A DNA stretch of 64,000 nucleotides from Zhengitettix transpicula. Lineage: Eukaryota; Arthropoda; Insecta; Orthoptera; Tetrigidae. The position numbers were made by a program, and so were the translations under genes. Positions 11,620 through 23,162 of this stretch are shown here, piece after piece; position 1 is the stretch's first letter; each line of letters starts with the position of its first letter. The stretch spans positions 55,175,639 through 55,239,638 of the forward strand of contig CM073595.1 of NCBI GenBank assembly GCA_037074705.1, given 5' to 3'. A model generated the notes under the pieces. The model was not told the DNA's origin, did not search any database, and saw only the letters and a list, made by a program, of their open reading frames with translations.

Positions 11620-12890
11620 AATAAATACATGTATACATTCGGTACTGTAGCAAGGGTTACATTATATGCTGGTTTTTCTAGAAGGTTCTCGTCGTAGCTA
11701 TCGGCACCTCTAAACGCCTCTTATTTCCTATTGTTGCTGAGACTATAATAAATAAATTAATTAATGAACACAGCTATGTTTGACTGAAAACATTTATTAT
11801 ATAAATAGGAAATTACACTGGAAGCAAATGTAATGAGGAAATAAATCGAAACTGAGAGTTTTTGTTTTGGATTCAAAATGTTCCAGATCCAGAATTCAGC
11901 ATCGCCCCTAAGTTAAATTTTTCATGATGTCTCAGATAAATTTTTGAATGTTATTCTGACACGTAGGCGGGTTTGATTCGTAGCCAGTTTTTCTTCTGAT
12001 GCAGCCATTCTTAATAGGCGCTTATGCGGAATAGTTAAGTTGGGATGATTTGTTCTAAGAACAGCGACTGAGCGTGACCTCAGCTGAGCATCACAGCCAG
12101 ATCTGGACCATTCCGCCGAGCCCACGGTCCCTCCCAGTGCGGGCCATGGGAACTTTACCTTCCCCAGCTCTGATGCACCGTTACAACGTTCCATGTGTAC
12201 GCGGGAAAGCACGTAATAGACGTGGGGGAGTAAGACTTCTGAAGGTCACAATTTTTTTGGCCAAATGTTAGAATTTGACCTACAGTTCTTTTAACGCTCG
12301 TCGTAAAATAACCAAGTCTGACACACGAAACCTTATTACGTAGACCCCGGCCAATCACTATTCAATTATCGCCTGTTTTTCCAGTTCCATTAGATGCTTG
12401 CTTGCGCTAATATATTTATTTAAATTCATCAAGGAAAGCCCTTATAATTAAATAAAATATTCTGTTGAACGTATTGGGAAGGTTTGATGAAAGTTACAGC
12501 ACAACTCGAGACTGACTTTGTTATCTACGGTCTCGACTTTAATCATAATACAAGGAAATAAACTCGGTATTACAGAATTGATGAGTGAAATTTACCTACA
12601 TAAAATGTAGTCTCGCGCTTGAATCACCAAACTTCTTAAACCACATTCCCTTTTTTTTCGAAATCATAGTCAGGTGTGATTTAGAGGAAGTGTGTAATTT
12701 AATTATTTAACGAAAAAGGACCTATTTCAGTGTGAACGAAATGGATTATTAGTTTATTTATTTTGGAGTAGACTTAAAAATAGCTCAAACCCAGAAAAAT
12801 TTATTAACAAAACATATTTTTTTATACTGATTTAATTACAGTCGCAGCAACATCTCTGGTTATTAGCGACTAAGCAAGGGAACTTACTTT
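11620..12890. other. Non-coding stretch with a GC-richer patch at 11980-12260
   Basis: Overlapping short frames on both strands (11922-12212 minus; 12074-12271 plus) match no known domain. I cannot say whether the patch is an exon or an old repeat. Confidence 0.35.
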
Positions 12891-12894
12891 TCCT

Positions 12895-13025
12895 TGTCAG
12901 GGGACTGATTTGCCGAGAATTTCTCTCAGGTACACAAACAACCATGCCCTCACCGGGATTCGAACGCGATACCTCTGTGATGTGGGGCAGTCACACTGAT
13001 CCCTACACCACAGGAGGTCGGCATA
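12895..13025 (-). mobile_element. tRNA-derived SINE
   Basis: Reading the minus strand: CTGTGGTGTAGGGATCAGTG (box A region), then GCGTTCGAATCCCGG (box B, near 12955-12970), then a body with TGTACCTGAGAGAAATTC. The order box A, box B, unrelated body identifies a SINE head rather than a tRNA gene; there is no matching acceptor stem. It is the same type as the copy at 39845-40045. Confidence 0.75.
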
Positions 13026-13254
13026 CATATTTTTTGCTTTCCATCATTTCTTAAAAATTTATAAATTTAAGAAACTATTTATAATTAAGGACTGCATTTA
13101 TAAATTCAGCTATGATCTGAGGCTTGAATAAAGCTTTGTGGATTTCTTTGATTTGTAAATATTTATTTCATAGTATAATTGACTGTATTAATAAATATTA
13201 TTACATTTGAAAAATAGCGTCTCGCAATCCTAAAAGTTTTTAATGCACGTATAT

Positions 13255-14630
13255 ATAAAAACTGGAGCTGTCGGTTTCCCTACGCCATATTAATCAGTTG
13301 AAAAATCATTAAAATATACATTATAAATTATATAAATAGTCAATTTATATAATTAAATTATCATGAAATATAATTTTTTAGCACTAATATGTATTAAAGA
13401 AAGTTTTAATGGATGATAAATACATTTCTCTTAATATTATACAATTTTACATCATTAAAGGTTATACACGACTATGACATTAATAATCTGTATTAAAGAA
13501 AGTTTTAATGGATGATAAATACATTTCTCTTAATATTATACAATTTTACATCATTAAAGGTTATACACGACTATGACATTATTTATTATCTGAAAAATTC
13601 CATTATATTCGTTTGAAAATATAGTTGTACAATCTATTAATATTATTACCTTCATTTCTGAAATTACCGACAGAATTTATATGTGAGTTGTAACTTCAGC
13701 GAATCTCAATTTTGTTCTACATTTATTTTGATCTAATATATTTGTATGGTCGAAATAAATTTGTGTTTAAAAACCTTAATTTTTACATGGGATATTATAA
13801 ACCACAGCAACATTCTTAATAGTATCAATTCTGTCATTAGTTATAGTAGCAAATTTCTTAATATGGTTAACCGGTTTAAATGTAAAATGTAATTCATCAA
13901 CACCATAGTGTTGAAATACTTTGATGATTTTATAAGTTAAATTTTAAACATTTGTTAGACTAATAAATTGTTGTTTGACCGTATTAATTTTTTATTTAAC
14001 TGCGTCAAATAATTTCTTTTCTCCATTTATAGTTTTTTTTTGTAAATTACATCCTTTTCTTTATTCATTAATTAAATGAATTTTAAACTATTTGACTGTT
14101 TTTGACATCGTCATAAGTAAGAATTACATTATTTTTATTTTCTATATAATTATGGCTTCCGGCTTATAATTTATTAATAGGTTTTAGGGAATAAATGTAG
14201 AACAAACCTGAGATTCGCTGAAGGATAATTTTGTAACTATAAATAGAAACTCTATAGTTAATGTAATAAGTAAATAAATATATATATAATATAATTTTTC
14301 AGATAATAAATAATCCAGAGTACTTATAACCTTTAATGATGTAGAACTGTATAATACTAAGATAAATTTATTTATCTGTAATTGATTAAATGAATTGATA
14401 AAACCTGACTGTATAATTATGTAACCTAAACCGACGTATTGACAAGGTGTAAACACCACCAAAATATTTTTAACTTAGAGGTAAAGAAATGTTTTTTAAT
14501 ATATATTAGCGTTAAATGATGAATTAGATTTAAAGATAATTGAATTACGTAAATTGACATAATGTTATGAAATATTATATTTAACTATTTTAATTAATCT
14601 TAGGGTAGCCGAAAGTTCCAGTTTATATAT
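13255..14630. mobile_element. Fold-back element D, 1.4 kb
   Basis: The outer ends match as inverted repeats: AACTGGAGCTGTCGG... near 13260 against the complement of the plus-strand CCGAAAGTTCCAGTT near 14612. Further inward, 13391-13600 matches 14262-14400 inverted (block CATCATTAAAGGTTATA), and 13690-13740 matches 14188-14226 inverted (CAGCGAATCTCA, TTCTACATTTATT). Each end has the CGAAAG(C/T)TCC-type motif; the left one is preceded on the minus strand by CTGATTA. The interior is non-coding. Confidence 0.7.
13391..13581 (+). repeat. Perfect 92-bp direct tandem duplication
   Basis: 13391-13482 and 13490-13581 are identical over 92 bases, period 99, separated by 7 bp. The block lies in the left arm of fold-back element D. 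The right arm has a single diverged copy, so the duplication arose after the arms had separated and is recent. Confidence 0.95.
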
Positions 14631-14639
14631 ATATAAACT

Positions 14640-14957
14640 CATAAATTTATTATTTATTTAATTTATTCGTCCGTTTGAGCATCAACCAACTAACAGACTT
14701 TTGACGAGTATGACTCATTCTTATTCGTCATTCCAGGATGTCTGTTCATTCAAATTGTTCCCTGCTTCCTGTGAATAGTTATTGGTGTATCAGTGCGGAA
14801 AAGATAAACCAAATTAATGCTAAGGAAACTGCAAAACAATCGCTCTTCCATCCGGTGTAGGACAATAGTGACTTTTGTTTCTCGATATTTCATCCAGTTG
14901 ATCACTACTACGATCTGTATTTAGTTCAGGCAGTTCGAATCTCACAAGTTGAGTACG
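14640..14957 (+). other. Region upstream of the SAP exon
   Basis: About 300 bp, less AT-rich than the flanks, without a recognised repeat. It holds a TCAGT match to the arthropod initiator at 14790-14794. It is a plausible 5' UTR and promoter of the exon that follows; this is inference from position. Confidence 0.3.
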
Positions 14958-15311
14958 ATGGCCGCAAAATCAGAACTCACCAAAGCTGAGCTCAGGAAGC
15001 GATTGACAGACGTAGGCTTACCCAGGTGCGGCAATAAATCAGTTCTGTTGAAAAGACTGCAAGATTTTAAACGATCACACTGTCACAAGTGCAAAGTTAT
15101 AGATCTCCAAATAAGTGTAATGGAAAATGTTATGAAAACGTTACGGCATTATTCCTCACTTGGGTGTCACTGTGGAAAATGGAATAATCTTTACATACCA
15201 CCGCAACGTAACTTTCCGGACACCACAAGTGATGGCAGATTGAACGAGAAAATGTCTCAAAGACATCATCAGAGCGCAGACTGCAAGCTTCGGAGCATCA
15301 ACTCTAAAAAC
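14958..15311 (+). CDS. SAP-domain protein, likely first coding exon
   Basis: The ATG at 14958 opens a frame of 127 codons. The in-frame TTG three codons earlier is not a plausible eukaryotic start. Residues 5-39 match a SAP domain, a helix-turn-helix DNA/RNA-binding module: L-T-K-A-E-L-R-K-R-L, then GLPRCGNKSVLLKRLQDF, with the conserved GLP.xGxK and L..RL positions. Residues about 41-80 add five cysteines and histidines (CHKC ... GCHCGKW) that could bind metal. A consensus 5' splice site (C, then GTAAGT at 15312-15317) follows codon 118 in phase 0, so the exon probably ends at 15311 and the protein continues downstream outside what I can identify; otherwise it ends at 15341. The gene family beyond SAP is not recognised. 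A decayed copy of this exon lies at 15831-15930. Confidence 0.6.
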
Positions 15312-15487
15312 GTAAGTCTACAGAACTACAATGGAAAATAAATTGCTTGTTTAACAATTTGTGTAACAAATTTATAGACAATTTACTCATATAAACTATT
15401 CTAATTCAACTAATAATAATAACACATACAATTGGAAATTTGATCTGACTTAATTAATATAAATATAATTAGTGATACCTAAGTCAG

Positions 15488-15725
15488 AAATTTATTAAAT
15501 AAACTTACTCGTAATACACAAAACGTTTCCTCTCTATGATCAGGCAGTTCTTCAGCTGGCATCTAAAAATAAAAGACAATAGTTGACTTACAAACAAATA
15601 AATGTTATACTATATTTATTTATTCTTTCAAAGTCAACTATTGTCTTTTATTTTTAAATGCAATTGAAGATCATATGGAAGAAACCTATTGAGTGTTACA
15701 TTTAAATTTAATAATAACTTAATTA
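15488..15725. mobile_element. Fold-back element E with perfect 24-bp inner stem
   Basis: The centre has near-perfect inverted arms containing AAATAAAAGACAATAGTTGA and its complement around a loop of about 40 bp. The outer parts match more loosely. Each arm carries the hammerhead-like order: minus strand CTGAAGA (complement of 15549-15555) ... GAAAC (complement of 15525-15529) then GTTTTGT; plus strand TTGAAGA 15664-15670 ... GAAAC 15681-15685. It sits directly behind the SAP exon, in its putative intron. Confidence 0.7.
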
Positions 15726-15830
15726 TATATGACCATGTTACATTGGTTATATTTATTGTAAAAATAATAGATGTTTAGTTGTGACAACCGAAGGGTGAAG
15801 ACGTGCTTCGAAGCTAAACGTTAAGTGAAT

Positions 15831-15930
15831 GCTGAACTCAGGAAATCCTGAGCTCACGAAGCGATTGGCTGTTAAGTTTACCCATGTCCGGCAATAAAAC
15901 AATTCCGCTAAAACGACGTAATATGATATT
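15831..15930 (+). pseudogene. Decayed partial copy of the SAP exon
   Basis: The DNA matches 14986-15072 in order: GCTGAACTCAGG, then AGCTCACGAAGCGATTGG, then TTTACCCATGTCCGGCAATA, then CTAAAACGACG. A small insertion duplicating the ctgagctca block, a 2-base loss before TTTACCC, and a stop in the K of the SAP loop break the frame. It therefore cannot encode a SAP domain. It is likely a local duplication of the exon at 14958-15311. Confidence 0.75.
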
Positions 15931-15934
15931 TTGT

Positions 15935-17400
15935 GTTATAAATAAGGTTATACAATGTCTCGGGTGTAAAAGGCTTGAAATAAAAAAACTTAATTAATTA
16001 CAAAATATAAGATATGACGTAAAAACAAATTATTTTCGTTGGAAGGATCCACTCGGATTTCTAATTACAGTTAGAATCTTTTTTTTAAAAAAAAAATACA
16101 ATTCGTGTGTCTTCTATTGACGACAAAACTTAAAGTTATTGTGGCTATCGTTATTAATACGAATGTACAGTGTGTATAAAAAAGATCAGAACCCTAATGG
16201 ATATTTTGAAATATACACTTTTTATGAACAATTGGAAAAAAACTGTATATAAAATATTTAGAGCTATGAGGGTGGGGATATTATGTATATAACGTTTTAA
16301 TGCAGATTCAGATTTTACTTAAAAAAAGGAGTAACTTTGCGAAAAATATTTTTGATTCGCTGAAACCGGAATGAACGGTTCGGGAAACATTCCGATTGAA
16401 AACCCCAAAACTACACATTGTTTTAAGTACTAAATGTATAACACCATCCGTTCCTCGAGTAGTGCGGGACAAGGAATTATTAAATAGGAATCCCCATTTA
16501 TCATGACAGAACAAGATTATCGGTAAATAATAAGCAAATGTGGTACTTAATTATTGCTATTCAAGTTGTACCTGTTTAATAATTTTTTCTTTCGCTCTAA
16601 ATCCCAAAATACGCCGATTTGCAAAAGTTCTATTTTTGGCGACTACAGTGCCATCTGTCGCGAATGGGAAAAATGTTTCGGACCTTACTGTTTTACGAGG
16701 AATCGGAATCTGTAATAAAAAGTGGGGATAGCTGTTTAGCATTACGGCCTTTCAACAGTTCTCAAAAAAATATTCTACAATTGCTTTTCTGATATTTCAA
16801 CCAATGATATCCGGGGTCCTGATATTTATTATATATTTTATGAATGTTATAAATAGGATACTTGGAGGAATCAGGGACAAGGCATAAGCTAATATATTTA
16901 GATAAAGTTTTTATTTTATGTCGAATACTTATTAAATATACATTGTGTGAACTTATAATTGTTTTTAATTATTCTGCAAAATCTTGCTCTGGTTTACTTT
17001 GTTATATTACGATAAAATAGTAAAGTAAAATATCGCATGTTGGACGAGTTAACTATTATTGATCCAATCTACAACAATTGTAATTCCATATTCGGTTGTG
17101 TCTTTTGGGAAATCTTCGTGTTTTTAAAATCTCAGAGGCTTTGATTTTTCTTTCGAGAAATGACCGATCACAATCATCGGTTATTTGCGTAAGTCTAGTT
17201 CTTTTTTTAAATAAGCAAGCTTTCATGCATAAATTGGACGAATAACATTTTCTCTTTGATTAGTACAGATGTAAATAGCAACCATTATTATTATGGATTC
17301 ACATTTTTCTACCTCAATTTTCACTAACAGATGATTCATTTAAATCCTTATGGAGAATATTTAAATACTACATCCATTTCTGTAGTTACATCTGTTATAT
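15935..17400. other. Non-coding stretch, nothing recognised
   Basis: AT-rich, with short complementary frames near 16310-16740 on both strands. No repeat assigned. Confidence 0.4.
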
Positions 17401-17651
17401 GTATTATTTCTTAATATAAATACACTTCAAGCACTACATAATCATCTCTAAAATTTGATAATACAATGAAAGTTTCTGAAATCTCTTCGTTGTCCACCAA
17501 AGATTCGAATCGTAGTAATATAGTTGAATTTAGCGTAAGGTGGACATTAATGTCCCAGACATCTGCGCGTAGAAATATTAAATATATCGTGACGAGCCCC
17601 ATTCAATTTGTTGATATATATTGTAGAAGATTTTTATATACGTGGTGTATA

Positions 17652-17669
17652 GCCCCACGTTGGGCGCCA
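17652..17669 (-). promoter_or_regulatory. tRNA primer-binding site of an LTR retrotransposon
   Basis: On the minus strand the 18 bases read TGGCGCCCAACGTGGGGC, a form known as a PBS in insect LTR retrotransposons. It lies 3 bases from the LTR end, the expected spacing. The internal region would run toward lower coordinates. I find no gag or pol there beyond a 63-codon minus frame (17411-17602), so the element is truncated. Confidence 0.7.
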
Positions 17670-17672
17670 TAA

Positions 17673-18000
17673 TGTAGCAGATTTTTACATTGCCTCACAA
17701 GTTTGAATGTCATAATATAGCAGGTTGTCCTGGGCTCAACCAACTCTCCTGATGTTCTCACGATATATTGCAGCAGATAATTTATTTTAATTGGAAGGAA
17801 TTATCAAAACAGCGAAACAATTAACTAACTTTATTAAATCGAGACATGAAACAGGACGTGGTATAGTTTACGATGTTTAACACTCCGCGTCCCACGAGTG
17901 ACACTTGGCAACTGACTTCAAAATCCCCGATCGGCAACCAGCGTGACGTAAGATAACAATACCACGCAAAGGATGCCGACAAAAGCAATATTGTGTTACA
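17673..18000 (-). mobile_element. Long terminal repeat (5' LTR in minus orientation)
   Basis: The segment is bounded by TGTAGCA at 17673 and TGTTACA ending at 18000, i.e. TG...CA with short inverted ends, 328 bp long. It adjoins the PBS at 17652-17669, which fixes the orientation as minus. I find no second LTR in the window, so this is a truncated element rather than a full provirus. Gypsy- or Pao-type origin cannot be decided from the LTR. Confidence 0.65.
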
Positions 18001-18004
18001 GAAT

Positions 18005-19330
18005 TCCTATTACTGACTTACAGGGGTTTTTAGAGGGGACTTAGTTTTGATAAGAACCGACGTGAACCAAATTTAAAAGTATTTATACTTAAAATTTGAG
18101 TGAAACAGTTTGACTATGAGGTGAATTTCAACAAGTGGGTCCACGTAATGTGTTGTTGCAAAACGCTCATGCAGACTTTGTCGGCGCTGAGATTTAGGAA
18201 GCGGTTTCCGCCTCGGGCAATTCGGCGTCGTATCTCTCCCTGCATCTGGGCAACTGCTCCGAGAAAAGTTACATTTAAAATGCCTTCAAACTCAACTAGA
18301 GACCTCGAAGCCGTGCTTCCCTACCTGCAGCAGCTCACATATTCGGAATGAGTTTATAAAAATGAATTAATGTGAGAAATATATCAGTGGTATATTCCGT
18401 TACAGTTCAAATGATCGTTGTGTATTTTTGGTATAAGTTGAGTGATAAAAATATTATTAATTTCTATGTTTTACAATTTAGGTGAATATGGAAATTCCGA
18501 AATATTTTACTAAATTCGAAATTATAAGTATTTTTGTTAAACCTATTAAAAGTCGTTTGTTGACTGATAATTGGTATATAATATAAACATTTTACAATGA
18601 ATATCAATAATAATAAATTATGATAAAATATTTTTTTACTGAGTAAAACGCAGTTGATAAAATTTAGTTTATTGAAATTGTAGATATTATTAGTATTTCT
18701 GCGCGACAAGAAAGGAGTAGCGTGATTTTTGAATTTTACTCTGCGAATAAATCAGCGATGCCCGCATTTGATCAGAAATCAGCGGCCATGGAGGTCGAGC
18801 AAGAGGGAGTAATTCGCGTTGTGTTGGATTGCTCGGTTAATCACGATACCGAAGGCCTTGCTTAGCTTGTTTGTTACAGTCACGTAAAGATTTTAAACAT
18901 GTGAGAAACAGCTCAAGGATTTTACTAAAAAACAAAAAAGGTTCAACTCTGTGGCCCTTGCGTGTCTGAGTATTTGCCTCGTAAACATCGTCCTGAAAGA
19001 GAAGCAGTGCCTTGAGCAATTGTACGAGGAAATCCATGACCATGGTTATTCTTTCTTCCTCACGATACTCACAAGTTTCATTTTCATCCGTCGTACGTCC
19101 GAAACTTTAAAAACGATGACAATCAAATTATCTGGCAACACGTTTCGCTTTTCCAAATACAGCCTAGAAGTTACATTATTTCAGATTGACAAAACTGTAA
19201 TTGTTTTCTTTAGCTTTGGTGTCAATTATTTTACACCTCCTTGGTTTTAAATCCTTTCATTAATATGATTTTACTTATTTTCGATTCAGTTTTCTGTCGG
19301 ATTGAATAATTATTGTCACATAGTCATGTG
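18005..19330. other. Non-coding stretch, GC-richer at 18110-18350
   Basis: A plus frame at 18100-18351 lacks an ATG start and matches no known domain. Frames at 18837-19250 lie on both strands. I see no TE signature. Confidence 0.35.
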
Positions 19331-19333
19331 GTT

Positions 19334-20020
19334 ACGACGGTAGTCGCAGAAGTACCCGACCTTATAACACTGAAAACAGAAAAACAATTGTAGGAACAAT
19401 GTCTTTATTTCTGAAAGGAGACTCTTCACTTTCCAAGTGTTGTTCAATAGCCTCTATACCTTGTTTAAAGTGAGACCAATCGATATCATAAAAATAGGCA
19501 TCAACAGCAGATTCCACTCATTGGTTTTGGAAATTTGGATAACGGACGTGTGAACTGGTGCATTGTTCGTGATGATACAATACTTTATTTTTCACCAAAT
19601 GTGGCCGGTTTTAATAGATTTTATCCTTAAGACAATCCAATCAGGTCGTTAATATTTGTTCCTAGTTTGAAGAAAATAAAAGAATATTATTCCACGCCCA
19701 TGCCAAACAAAACTGATGCCATGTTCTTACCAGCAGACGGAACAATCTTCACCGATCTCCACTTTCAGTCCTTTTTTTTGACTGTTGCTTCTTCTCCGGT
19801 GTGAAGTGACGGACCAATGTTTCATCCGTGGTTATGAAAATCGTTTTTATTACTGTGAAAAATTACTAAACATTCAAGCAATCTTGATTACGCTTTTTTG
19901 TTCCACTGTATGCTAACGCGGCACCCATCGTGCGCACAGCTTCCTCACGTTTAAACTCCCATTCTCAATATTTTAAAGCAAACGGAGGAGCAGATTCCAG
20001 AACTTTGATTCGGGGGCGGC
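19334..20020 (-). pseudogene. Mariner transposase fossil 1
   Basis: Minus-strand frames give, in order, a stretch ending ITTDETLVRHFTPEKKQQSK (first catalytic D region of mariner, normally 'DETW..HF.PE'), then KNMASVLFGMG, then YHHDNAPVHTS (second catalytic D), then a C-terminal stretch YDIDWSHFKQGIEAIEQHLE. Several frameshifts and stops separate them. At the low-coordinate end, 19334-19369 (TACGACGGTAGTCGCAGAAG...) looks like the 3' terminal inverted repeat; no matching 5' end is present. The element is a 5'-truncated DD34D mariner of the HDNAPVH type, different from the fossil at 20893-21490. Confidence 0.85.
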
Positions 20021-20029
20021 TTTTCCTTT

Positions 20030-20890
20030 GTCCCATTGAACCTTCACCGCTAAAGTCTTCTCTCTTGGATCGTCCAGCATTCACGTACATCTGAGAATTG
20101 TCGCCTTTTAATTTAACACTAAATTAAACCATTAAAAAACGAAAGCATATATTAACAATTCAAGGTTACAAAGTCGTTGAAGCAACTACGTCGTTTCCAT
20201 GTCAAGCGAGTTGCAAGATGAGATCGAGAAACCGGGGAAAATTTGGGGAGCGGGGAAAAATGACGGTAATTTTCAAAAATAGGAGGCAAAATTTCGAACT
20301 GTAATGTATAAAACGTTATGAAATATTTTAAGGTTGGAATGAAAATAACTGGAAAACAGAAAAGCTGAACGTTCAAAATTCGATCTTACTTGTCCGATTA
20401 AGATATTTACATGTTCGCTGCCACATTAAAAGAACCATCTGGGACTGAGTCCGTATGTACGAGTGCAACATTTACTTATACAGTAAACTTCAATTGCATC
20501 CATATTTCATTGGTATTAAATTGAATTCTGTAACGTAACTAACGCTGTGATGCTCCTCAAAAACCTTGATCCTCATATTTTCCTTTCTGAATTTATGTAA
20601 AAAAAAATCCATTATATTTAAGTCCCATTGTAATATTTGAAATTGGCTTGTTAAGGTTTCCTGCTCGTTATCGTGACTGAATCATAGTCAGTAACAGATT
20701 ATTATTTATTACGTGATCCTAGAAAGCTTGAGATAAACATCAAGAATAATTATGAATACGTTAAAGTCCCGTTTATATAGAAGCTCTTTTCACGAAGCTC
20801 GGTGAATGTGTCTATGTCGCGAATGGATTGTTGAATTACTTGAAACAGCAGGAACTGTTCTTCCAAGTAATCCCCGCCGATGGTACTGTA
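20030..20890. other. Non-coding stretch between the two mariner fossils
   Basis: A 74-codon minus frame is of no known family. Nothing else recognised. Confidence 0.4.
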
Positions 20891-20892
20891 CT

Positions 20893-21490
20893 TCAGGGAA
20901 CGGCTGCATAAGTCCTAGAAACTCCTGACGTAGTCGTCGTAAAATCACGTTGGAGGTTCGAAAACCTTTGACCCTTCAGGGCTGATTTCAATTTGGCGAA
21001 CAAGAAAAAGTCCGAGGTAGACAAGTCTGGTGGAGTAAGATGGGTCATTGAAGTGAAACAACTCCAGGAACTGCTGCACCAGACAGGACGTGTGTGGCCG
21101 GGCACTGTCGTGGAGCAGGGTCCAGTATTGGGAACGTACCAGCTTGATCCGTTGCGGCAGACGTTTCAGTATTTCCACGCACGTGCCCTCGGGGATGAAT
21201 TCTTTATGGATGATATCCTCTCAGTCGAAGAACACCACGAGCATTGTCTTGATGCGGGGTCTCTCACTGCGCGCCACTCCATAACTCGAGCACCAGGTCT
21301 TGTCGCCCGTCAGGAAATTTGGATTTCGATCCGCCATGTCGATGAGGTCTCCACAGACGTCAAGTCCCGGCGTGAAAGTGTGGGTCACGAGTCGGTTGCA
21401 AAGCTTGCGTTTACCCTAATCCTGGGTCACAATGAGGTGGACCGTCTCACGACCAATTCCTCTGCACAGTCACACGACTATCCTGGGACG
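20893..21490 (-). pseudogene. Mariner transposase fossil 2
   Basis: The minus strand reads MADRNPNFLTGDKTWC (first catalytic D; E of DET is K), then RIKTMLVVFFD, IIHKEFIPEGTCVEILKRL, LLHDSARPHTS (second D), and a PDLSTSDFFLFAKLKSALKG stretch (third D region) in a neighbouring frame. Frames shift near 21420, 21240 and 20990, and stops interrupt it. It is a DD34D mariner fossil of a lineage distinct from fossil 1. Its antisense strand holds a 198-codon open frame, which is a by-product. N-terminal helix-turn-helix coding is not clear; a 70-codon minus frame at 21500-21712 might be what is left of it. Confidence 0.9.
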
Positions 21491-21494
21491 AAAC

Positions 21495-23130
21495 TTCGTT
21501 CACTTTCTGTACGTTGTCCTGTGTTCTGTTGCAGGCCCGCCAGTTCTGTAGACGGCTTTCATTATGCCCCGGAAGTCGGAAGCGATTAAACCACTGATAA
21601 ACTCACTACAAAGTGACACCGCGTACTCCGTAACTTGTTGTCTTGTCAGCATTTCTCTATCGTTGATTTTTTCAAGTATTAAACAAAACAGCATAATTGT
21701 CCTCTGATTCATTTTGGGTATCGACAGCTCGCACTACATCAGTGTCCTGCGAACCCACGAGAAGGACACACGCAGCCCCGCGGCACGGGAACTTCTTCGG
21801 CCATGGCGACCTGTCCGGTGCGAGATTCGGCGGTGGCGCTTTCTAACGACCGTGAGCAGCATGCCGAGATTCACCGAACTTCTCAGACAAAGGTTATATT
21901 TAACTAATACTAAACTCCTACTCCAAATACTTAACATTCTTCACCAATTACTGATATTTTTAAAATAGAGGCACCTGTTTGTTTCCAATAAAGCTAATTT
22001 AAGATGCAGATATGAAACAACATGCAATGAGAAAATTTAGGCATCCTTGGACATGTTAAAAAATGCCTGAGTCAACCCCTCAAGCTAGATTTTTTAACTC
22101 ACCGGTGAACTTTATAATTATTTTCTATTTTTTGTTAAGTTTTTTTGAAGAATGAAAATTTAAGCGTCATTCAGGGTATTCTAATTGCACTAAAATAATA
22201 ATATCCAATTAGTGTGAATTATTGATAATTCAGGCTTAATTTATGTTGAATATGTGCGATATCATGAACCAAATTGACTTTGGTCACGTCTGATATTTTT
22301 GGTCATTTTTCCCATATTGTATTCACATTCAAAAATACATATAAAAATTTAGTTGCAAAATAAAATGCAAGAAATCATGCACTAAAAGGTTAATATCTAT
22401 TCCAGACTATGAAATTATAACACTTAAAAATTATCAAATTGTATTGTTTGTTTACATCATACATTATATGATATTCTTGTATCGTACTTGTTAAAGCGTC
22501 ATCTATTCCATTGAATTATACTTCATTTAGTATAAAATATAGACCACTCTTTATGTTTTATTACATATGAAAATTTAAACATATTTTTTATTGTATTAAA
22601 TATTGGATTTCTACATTATATAACCCCATACAATTTTTACCTTCTGTGTAGTGCCCACAAATAAGGAGATAAAATAATAAGGTTTAACGGTCTGACGACC
22701 TTCAACAGTCTTTTCTGATTTTATCATTCGGGTAAACTCGAGGTATTACGCGAATCAGAATGTCAACAGTCGATTCAGAGGGATTTCTACACAACCTTGC
22801 CATTCATGTTAATGAAACATTATTAAAAAATTGAATCAAATTTCTCCAAAATTTAAGGCTACTTAAATATAGCGTAAATTAATTGTTCCCAGCAAATTTC
22901 ATGAAGTTCAGCCTTATAAAGTATTTTATACAAATTATTATTTTACGACTGTTTCTATTTATATAAAAGTAAAATTTAATTTTTAATTAATAACGGTCGT
23001 TCTGTTACCCTGGCAAAGAAGAAAATTTGTTTGGAGTAACCATGGAAACCAAACAAGTATTCTTCAGAGTCGGACTGAATGAACGTGTTTAATTACAATT
23101 TTCACTAATTTTACAATCAAGTCACTATCC
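21495..23130. other. Non-coding stretch, nothing recognised
   Basis: GC-richer to about 21890, then AT-rich. No repeat family, RNA gene or exon recognised. Confidence 0.4.
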
Positions 23131-23135
23131 GAATA

Positions 23136-23162
23136 TTGATGACATACATGCCGAAACGTTAT
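23136..23162 (+). ncRNA. Hammerhead-like motif, short stem II
   Basis: TTGATGA (23136-23142), CATACATGCC, GAAAC (23153-23157), GTTAT. The core bases fit YTGANGA/GAAAC, but the stem II region is short and does not pair convincingly. A CGAAAGCT-type motif lies on the minus strand at 23488-23515, preceded by TTTGATTA and a CTAC/GTAG hairpin. Confidence 0.3.

Noticed and set aside
20993..21589. 198-codon plus-strand ORF as a gene
   Set aside because: The opposite strand translates into conserved mariner transposase blocks in order; the plus frame is its antisense shadow.
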